Shown here: positions 43,321-44,791 of the stretch, in pieces
How the letters are laid out: each line of letters starts with the position of its first letter
Position numbering within the stretch: the first letter of the stretch is position 1
From: Ignavibacteria bacterium
GTDB lineage: Bacteria; Bacteroidota; Ignavibacteria; Kapaibacteriales; UBA4661
Length of the DNA stretch: 44,791 nucleotides
Direction: 5' to 3'
NCBI GenBank assembly: GCA_947459425.1
Contig: CANHDJ010000027.1
Location: 1 to 44,791, forward strand
Notes under the pieces: model-generated
Database searches by the model: none
What the model saw: the letters and a program-made list of their open reading frames with translations, nothing else
Told to the model about the DNA's origin: nothing
Program-made: the position numbers and the translations under genes

Positions 43321-44643
43321 CTACACTAATTCTTGATGCAAACGTTCTGCAATGATAGATTCTAAGCGTTCTCGAAGCGGCTCTAATTCTATCTTTTCGG
43401 TAATTTCTCCTGCAAAAGCGTAGAGCAGAAGCGCTCTTGCCTGCTCTTTGTCCAGACCGCGTGCGCGGAGATAAAAGAGTGCCTCGTCATCAAGCTGCCC
43501 CGAAGTGCAACCATGACTACACTTTACATCGTCGGCAAAAATTTCCAACTGAGGTTTTGTATTCACCGTTGCATTGGGCGACATCAAAATATTCCGATTT
43601 GACTGATATGCCAAGGTTTTTTGTGCATCGGGGCGAACCATAATTTTCCCATTGAAAACGCCCGTCGAGCGGTCATCCATAATGCCTTTGTAGAGTTCAT
43701 TGCTGGTGCAGTGTGCTACGGCGTGGTCGGCAAGCGTGTGATTGTCCACCAGCGTTTTACCATTCACCAAGTATAAGCCATAAAAATGCGTGTCGGCGGC
43801 TTTCCCGGCAAGTACGGCGTTCAAATTATTGCGCACAATGCCCCCGGAAAGCGTCACAACAACCGTATTCAGAACGCTAGTGGCTTCTTGATGAGCATGA
43901 AGAGCGCCGACGAAATGCGACTGCGCCACGTCGTTTTGAATTTTGTAATGCTGCAAACGAGCATTCTCGGCAAGGACGACTTCACTCACAACATTGGTAA
44001 AACCAACGTTTTCGCCGGAAACAAGTGTGTGTGAGCTTTCCACGACTGTCGCTTCTGCATTTACTCCCAGCATAATGAGGTTTCGTGCGGGTGCAAAGGT
44101 GCTTTGCTGACGGGAATCATTGACAAAGAGAAGATGAAACGGCTCTTCAATGACAGCACTTTTGGCGACTTCAATATACGCACCATTCAGCGAAAATGCG
44201 GTATTCAGCGCCAGCATCGCATCATTCTGCCAAGCGGCGTACTGTGCAAAATGCTTTTCCACGACAGCCGTTTTTTTTGTAAACGCCTCTGCAAGCGGCA
44301 TCACTTCTACGCCTTTGTCGGAAATAATTGTAGAAAGGTGCGCTGCAAACGAGCCATTGACAAAGACCAAAACATTCGCTTCCACATCGGGTATCAAGAA
44401 CGGCTCAATATCTGCTTTTGTGAGACTGGATGCGGCTTGCAGGGTTAAAGCGTAATCCTGCTTCACAACAGGCATGAGATTCGTATATTTCCATTCTTCA
44501 TGGCGAATAGTCGGGAAGCCAAGTTCTGCAAACCGCGCCATTGCTTGTTTGCGAATAGCATGAATCGGCGATTTTGCCTGCCCGTTCAATCCGCTTTCGA
44601 CAATCGAAAATTCTTTAACTAATTTTTCTTGTAGGTATTGCAT
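43321..44643 (-). CDS. sufD: Fe-S cluster assembly protein SufD
   Basis: 440 residues. Forms the SufBC2D scaffold that builds Fe-S clusters. HEEWKYTNLMPVVKQDY near the N-terminus, then the right-handed beta helix, VSEVVLAENARLQHYKIQND, and the hallmark end NTKPQLEIFADDVKCSHGCTSGQLDDEALFYLRARGL mark SufD (conserved His and Cys in KCSHG). The start ATG at 44643 is only 2 bp from the end of the IS sequence. The sufC/sufB genes normally found just upstream are not adjacent; the IS separates them or they lie elsewhere. Confidence 0.95.
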   Translation of the reverse strand: MQYLQEKLVKEFSIVESGLNGQAKSPIHAIRKQAMARFAELGFPTIRHEEWKYTNLMPVVKQDYALTLQAASSLTKADIEPFLIPDVEANVLVFVNGSFAAHLSTIISDKGVEVMPLAEAFTKKTAVVEKHFAQYAAWQNDAMLALNTAFSLNGAYIEVAKSAVIEEPFHLLFVNDSRQQSTFAPARNLIMLGVNAEATVVESSHTLVSGENVGFTNVVSEVVLAENARLQHYKIQNDVAQSHFVGALHAHQEATSVLNTVVVTLSGGIVRNNLNAVLAGKAADTHFYGLYLVNGKTLVDNHTLADHAVAHCTSNELYKGIMDDRSTGVFNGKIMVRPDAQKTLAYQSNRNILMSPNATVNTKPQLEIFADDVKCSHGCTSGQLDDEALFYLRARGLDKEQARALLLYAFAGEITEKIELEPLRERLESIIAERLHQELV

Positions 44644-44645
44644 GA

Positions 44646-44791
44646 CAATAGTCTGGACATTTTAAAAAAAGAGTAGTAAAAAAGCATACCTCTTCCTTGA
44701 TTTGTAAAGTAACCACACTGTACAGCATCAAGAAAAGAGGTATCATGCGCAATGCACAGCATATAATAGAAAAAATTTCGATTCTGAGCAA
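44646..44791 (+). mobile_element. 5' end of the same insertion sequence, right copy (continues outside the window)
   Basis: 146 bp, the reverse complement of 22-167 with one mismatch seen. Begins CAATAGTCTGGACATTTT directly upstream of sufD and leads rightwards into the putative transposase start at 44745. It is in the opposite orientation to the left copy. Any target-site duplication would lie at the far end and cannot be seen. Confidence 0.6.
44745..44791 (+). CDS. Putative transposase, N-terminal 15 residues only
   Basis: ATG at 44745 with AAGAGG four bases upstream, frame open to the window end, reading MRNAQHIIEKISILS. Identical to the start of the frame at the left edge. The protein body is outside the window, so the name rests on its repeated occurrence and position inside an IS-like end. 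Confidence 0.45.
   Translation, partial: MRNAQHIIEKISILS

Noticed and set aside
1..44791. The whole window as a composite transposon between two IS copies
   Set aside because: The interior is 44 kb of mostly housekeeping genes (rpmH, yidC, alr, rsgA, sufD) with uniform character, and both IS ends point outward. Independent insertions or contig breaks are simpler.
1..44791. tRNA, rRNA, riboswitch or CRISPR array
   Set aside because: No T-loop/acceptor pattern, no conserved rRNA sequence, no regularly spaced direct repeats seen. This was by eye; a covariance-model scan would settle it.

Overview
The window reads as chromosomal DNA from a bacterium of the FCB (Bacteroidota/Chlorobi) group, probably on the Kapabacteria/Ignavibacteria side. 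Four things support this. Proteins carry type IX secretion (T9SS) C-terminal sorting domains. There is a GWxTD-domain protein and a large Oar-like TonB-dependent receptor. Several promoters have the FCB form TTG/TTTG - 16 to 20 nt - TAnnTTTG. Shine-Dalgarno sequences are patchy. The lineage below FCB is inference. Base composition is near balanced.

Both ends. Positions 22-167 and 44646-44791 are the same 146-bp sequence in opposite orientation (one mismatch seen). Each copy leads outward into the same start codon and N-terminus. I read them as the 5' ends of two copies of one insertion sequence (IS). The right copy stops 2 bp before the sufD start codon. Next to the left copy lie a small secreted Lys/Glu-repeat protein and a decayed T9SS-cargo remnant.

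1.3-13 kb: proline dehydrogenase, a YciO-type YrdC-fold protein, an OmpA-FecR fusion with C-terminal membrane helices, a palindromic repeat, a DegT-family sugar aminotransferase with a cysteine-bearing insert, the TonB receptor with its own promoter and terminator, rsgA and recJ.

13-18.4 kb: a GWxTD protein, then a two-gene restriction-modification cassette whose endonuclease and methyltransferase both match the EcoRV system (GATATC), then a UvrD/PcrA-like helicase. By eye I found only one GATATC in the whole window, 40 bp upstream of the endonuclease gene; this supports the predicted specificity.

18.5-23.4 kb: a compact co-directional cluster of ECF sigma factor, small membrane protein, Spy/CpxP-like membrane protein, thioredoxin-fold protein, a T9SS-exported cytochrome c / PHM-type copper protein with a full set of copper ligands, and a T9SS-exported serine hydrolase. 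It looks like one envelope/redox stress-type regulon and is the least familiar gene set here.

23.5-33 kb: manC and alr; a fused homocysteine methyltransferase/MTHFR whose methyltransferase half has lost the usual zinc cysteines; a CtpA-type protease; and the classic rpmH-rnpA-yidD-yidC block.

33-44.6 kb: argD, a secreted amidohydrolase-like protein lacking its HxH motif, a GNAT acetyltransferase, a biotin carrier protein, a coiled-coil lipoprotein, an acyl-CoA carboxylase carboxyltransferase subunit, an M50 protease, dprA, an asparaginase and sufD. I saw no rRNA, tRNA, CRISPR array or prophage.
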